Shown here one piece after another: positions 61,001 through 64,000 of a DNA stretch of 64,000 bases. The translations under genes were made by a program, and so were the position numbers. The stretch comes from Hydractinia symbiolongicarpus (Eukaryota; Cnidaria; Hydrozoa; Anthoathecata; Hydractiniidae). The notes below the pieces were generated by a model. The model did not search any database, was not told the origin of the DNA, and saw nothing but the letters and a program-made list of their open reading frames with translations. The stretch's first letter is position 1. Each line of letters opens with the position of its first letter. Location: positions 19,755,501-19,819,500 of the forward strand of contig NC_079881.1 in assembly GCF_029227915.1 (NCBI RefSeq). The letters are read 5' to 3'.

Positions 61001-61704
61001 TTTAAAGTCAGTAAAAAACTTTTTCTTTGGCTAGATTATTTGCAACATTGCTTTACTGTAACCTTTAACAGTCCTGTAGTAGTTTATTTTAATGCTTGTA
61101 ACTGTGAATTAACCATGGATAACGTCAACATAATTGCATAATGTCTATTGAAGCTCTATAGATAAATGAACCGAAACCATTTGTAAATACAAAAGTTTAG
61201 TTTTCAAGTTGTAATGATATAGGTATTTACATGATTTTTTCCCATGTCTAGTCTGAATTTATGTTTACTGTTTTAACAGTTTATAAATATTTTATCATTT
61301 TACTTGATATTTCTTAACTTTTTCAAAAAATTCCATAATCAACTGATAATAATAATGATGCATTAAGGTAATTATGATTTAATTTCTCCTTCTTCTCCAT
61401 TCTCTAGGTGAGTGTTATTAGTGTTAGTTTATATTATGCTTTTTCTGAGTTTATTTCTCTAAAATAGATTGTCAAAAGCAAAGATGTAAGTTAAACTTTG
61501 AGTTTTTACAGATTTATTCTCTTGTTTGAGAAACTAAAATAGTCAATTGCATGTATTTTAATCCATTGTACCAATAAAGAAAGAATTCTTGAAAGTTATC
61601 ATTTGGGAATAGAGCAATTTATTGTTTTTTATTTATTAGCAGGTATAATAATTTAATTGACAAATTCAAAGTAGTGTTTCTGGAAATGTTTCGTGGGAAG
61701 AGAT
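58067..61704. other. Intergenic upstream of the Ig gene
   Basis: Contains the hairpin at 59145-59180 and a 108-codon minus frame at 59231-59557 with no recognisable domain. A TATA-like TATATAAA at 60006 lies ahead of a 43-codon plus frame at 60061-60192 (MVAYSATTEVAVVDEEIRVV...), which could be a first exon, a small gene or chance. TACCTACTC-type short repeats occur at 59730-59815. It should contain the promoter and 5' UTR of the Ig gene. Confidence 0.4.
59145..59180. repeat. Hairpin CCCCAGAGCTCTTT / AAAGAGCTCTGGGG
   Basis: 14-bp perfect arms with an 8-base loop, in a context (CTTGAC..., GGGGACGAGAATG) like the CGAGGTT MITE-like family. Confidence 0.85.
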
Positions 61705-64000
61705 ATGGCTCTGTTGCAACTTTTTTTCCTCATTGAAAGTACTATTTTGAGTAAGTATTGCACATTTTTAAGGTTATTTAGGTCTAGATGTTACCTGGTT
61801 AGTGTATTCTGTAATTATCCAGCCTCCTTTGAAAATCCACTTTCGTGAGTGCTGAATTACACTCAGAAATTACCTGTGTTTTAGCAGTCAGAAAAGCTTG
61901 CGCAAGTTAATTTACATAGTTAGTCAAAAATCAAAACGCTATACATCTTTCTCGCAGTTTAGAAAAGGTGCTATTTGTAAATTTACAGAAAAAGATTGTT
62001 ACTAAATTGGCACCACATAGACTGTAGGATTTTAAACCCATGCATGCAATACTGCAGAGTCTAACAAATATTTATATAAAAATTAATCACGAAAATTTAA
62101 ATTCTTAAAAAAACATTTTATTAAATAAACACTATGAGTATTATAAAATATTTTATAAAATAGTAAACTTGTTCTATACTTTGCGAGGCAAGGTTTAACT
62201 TGTGAACCCAAAACATGAGAGACACTGTGTGTTATAGAAAGTACACTTGCTATATTTAACATCAAAGTCAAATAACTCAATGACCGAAAACCTTAATTAT
62301 AATCTTCATTTAAAAAATCTATTATATCTTTTGGTTTGATTGTAAAAATCTGTTTGGTACTATTAACTAGACTTGTGCAAACTGAAATCGCATGAGTGTG
62401 TTGCGGCATGTTTATTTTTTATGACTGGTTTTTTGGAAAGCCATTTTCGTAAATGTTGTGAAATGACCAAATTTGTGCAAATTAATGTGAAACATTATTT
62501 AAAGTATACAGTGTACAGTATACTATGTACAATCTGATGGTGAAGACAAAAATGGGTTTGATATTTATTTTCGTAGAAAATCCATCGATCTTTTAAAATC
62601 CATTTCCACTTAAATCAGTTTTTCAAAATAACCAGAAAAATGCATCAAGCAACAACATCCTTTAACTGTCCCCTGTGAAATGAGCACACAATAAAAGAAA
62701 ATCAATAAAGTGAAGGTTGCTTATTGAATCTTTGGAAAAATAGGTTGTTTTATATTTTTTGCTGGCATCAGCAGTGCAGATACAATAAAAAATTGGCAAA
62801 ATTTAACATATTAGACATGCATTTTTCGGCAACATCAAAGGAAAATGAACACATCCACTTTGCCTGTTACAGACACACAAACACACAGACACACTCTCCG
62901 TGTTATTATAGAGATAATTTATTTAAAAGGTTTTGTTATTGCAAGTGGTTGCCAGGTTCTAAGACAGACAATGTAAAATCCAGAGACAACAAAATCATTT
63001 AATTTATTGCTATTTTATAGTTGGTGCATCTTTAACTACACTGCTAAAATTCACAATTGAGCCCGAAGATATTTCACTGTTCCCGCATGAAACAGCCCTT
63101 CTCCACTGTTCTGCTATTTCACCAACTACAACAAAATTATATTATCAATGGTCATACAAGGGTTTTTTCTTAAAAAGTGAAAATATTCTTCAAAATGGTT
63201 CTTTACTCGTCGGAGGAAATGCGATTGGTTGTTACAGATGCTTTGTATCTGATTCATTTGGTACTATTCGAAGTAAAACATGCACTGTGAAGAAGGCAGG
63301 TATGGTTAAGTTGTTTAATTTCACTCTTTTATGTAGAATTCTGCATATTTTGGAATATATATAGAATTTTTTTAATAATGTCTAATTTAATATTTATAGG
63401 AATATTTGCTCAGAAGATCCATTTAAACCACTTTACGGTGAAGGACAAATCATTTATACTTCTACCGCGTCCTGTTTTTAAAAGTAATCCACCAATCACC
63501 TCTTTCCGTTGGGAAATCCGAAATCAAACCACCAAATTATGGAGACCAATTTCAAATGTTTCCTACACAACGAATGGGAGTTTGTTTACACAAGTCACTT
63601 CAGAGTCAGGATTGTTGTTGTGGTATCGTTTCGTAGTAGAACAAGCATCAAAGCTCAACATAACAAAAGAAATAATGAACATCTCTGTTAGTATTACATG
63701 TAAGTGGTATACTCATTCTTCAGTTCTATTCATTGTTCTTGAACTGTTTCCTAGAGCATTGTTTTGCATTGTTAATCTATGCAAAGCAACAAATCAATCA
63801 TCACAACAAACCACAGAATGGAGAGTACAATACTGAACTAATTCAAGTGATAATAGCTTAGAAAAACCGCATTTTTTTATGCCAATGCTTCACGCTTATT
63901 CTCTGTTTATGCATTGGATAGTGGTGAAATTATTCCTTTTTTTTTTGCAGATCCAATATTTTTATGCACACTTCAAATTCATTTAAGCAGCTACTCTTAC
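61705..64000 (+). CDS. Ig-domain secreted or membrane protein, 3' end missing
   Basis: Exons are 61705-61750, 63021-63299, 63400-63699 and 63951 to beyond 64000; every junction is phase 1 and the frame closes. Exon 1 is a signal peptide (MALLQLFFLIESTIL). Exon 2 is one Ig domain: LLHCSAISP (Cys45), YYQWSYKG (Trp59), NGSLLVGG, GCYRCFVSD (Cys89), with an extra Cys103. Exon 3 resembles a second Ig-like fold (FRWEIRNQTTKLW, NGSLFTQVTSESGLLLWYRF) but lacks the usual cysteine pair. Exon 4 begins YPIFLCTLQIHL. One domain per phase-1 exon is typical of Ig-superfamily receptors. Adhesion, receptor signalling and allorecognition are all possible. The rest of the gene lies outside the window. Confidence 0.85.

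Overview
This is eukaryotic nuclear DNA: AT-rich, with genes split by short introns carrying GT/AG splice sites, large introns and a heavy load of decayed transposons. A cnidarian, most likely a hydrozoan, fits best. The reasons are an REJ-type receptor gene, an Ig-domain surface gene with phase-1 exons, LINE relics with a PHD-like finger and a 2A-like motif, and hairpin repeats ending in CTGGGAACGAGGTT. The species cannot be named from the sequence.

Four genes can be assembled exon by exon with every reading frame closing, and one single-exon gene is clear. (1) RPS15A, minus strand, 13936-15373, encodes 130 aa in 4 coding exons plus a probable non-coding first exon near 15781-15812. Each of its introns holds a box C/D snoRNA; three guide regions match 28S rRNA segments known to me. 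(2) A C22orf23/UPF0193 (EVG1) homologue, plus strand, 16004-29493, 6 exons, 224 aa, starts head-to-head with RPS15A. Its 7.8-kb first intron is a graveyard of nested transposons. (3) An REJ-like single-pass membrane receptor, plus strand, 32493-42110, 9 exons, 1380 aa, has a signal peptide, a mucin-like stretch, REJ-like domains, a GPS-like cysteine pattern, one transmembrane helix and a 158-aa tail. (4) A small secreted cysteine-rich protein, minus strand, 54513-54794, has a broken relic at 51565-51665. (5) An Ig-domain cell-surface or secreted protein, plus strand, starts at 61705 and runs off the right edge.

Layout: 1-13.2 kb is intergenic with transposon fragments; 13.9-29.5 kb holds the RPS15A/C22orf23 pair; 32.4-42.1 kb is the REJ gene; 42.1-55 kb is a repeat-rich rearranged region with a segmental duplication (copies A and B), inverted arms, a 290-bp TCTG microsatellite and a Mutator-like insertion; 55-61.7 kb is intergenic with a 1.2-kb foldback element; 61.7-64 kb is the Ig gene. 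The genes are not an operon or pathway. The only clear functional link is ribosome production, where RPS15A and its intronic snoRNAs share one transcript.
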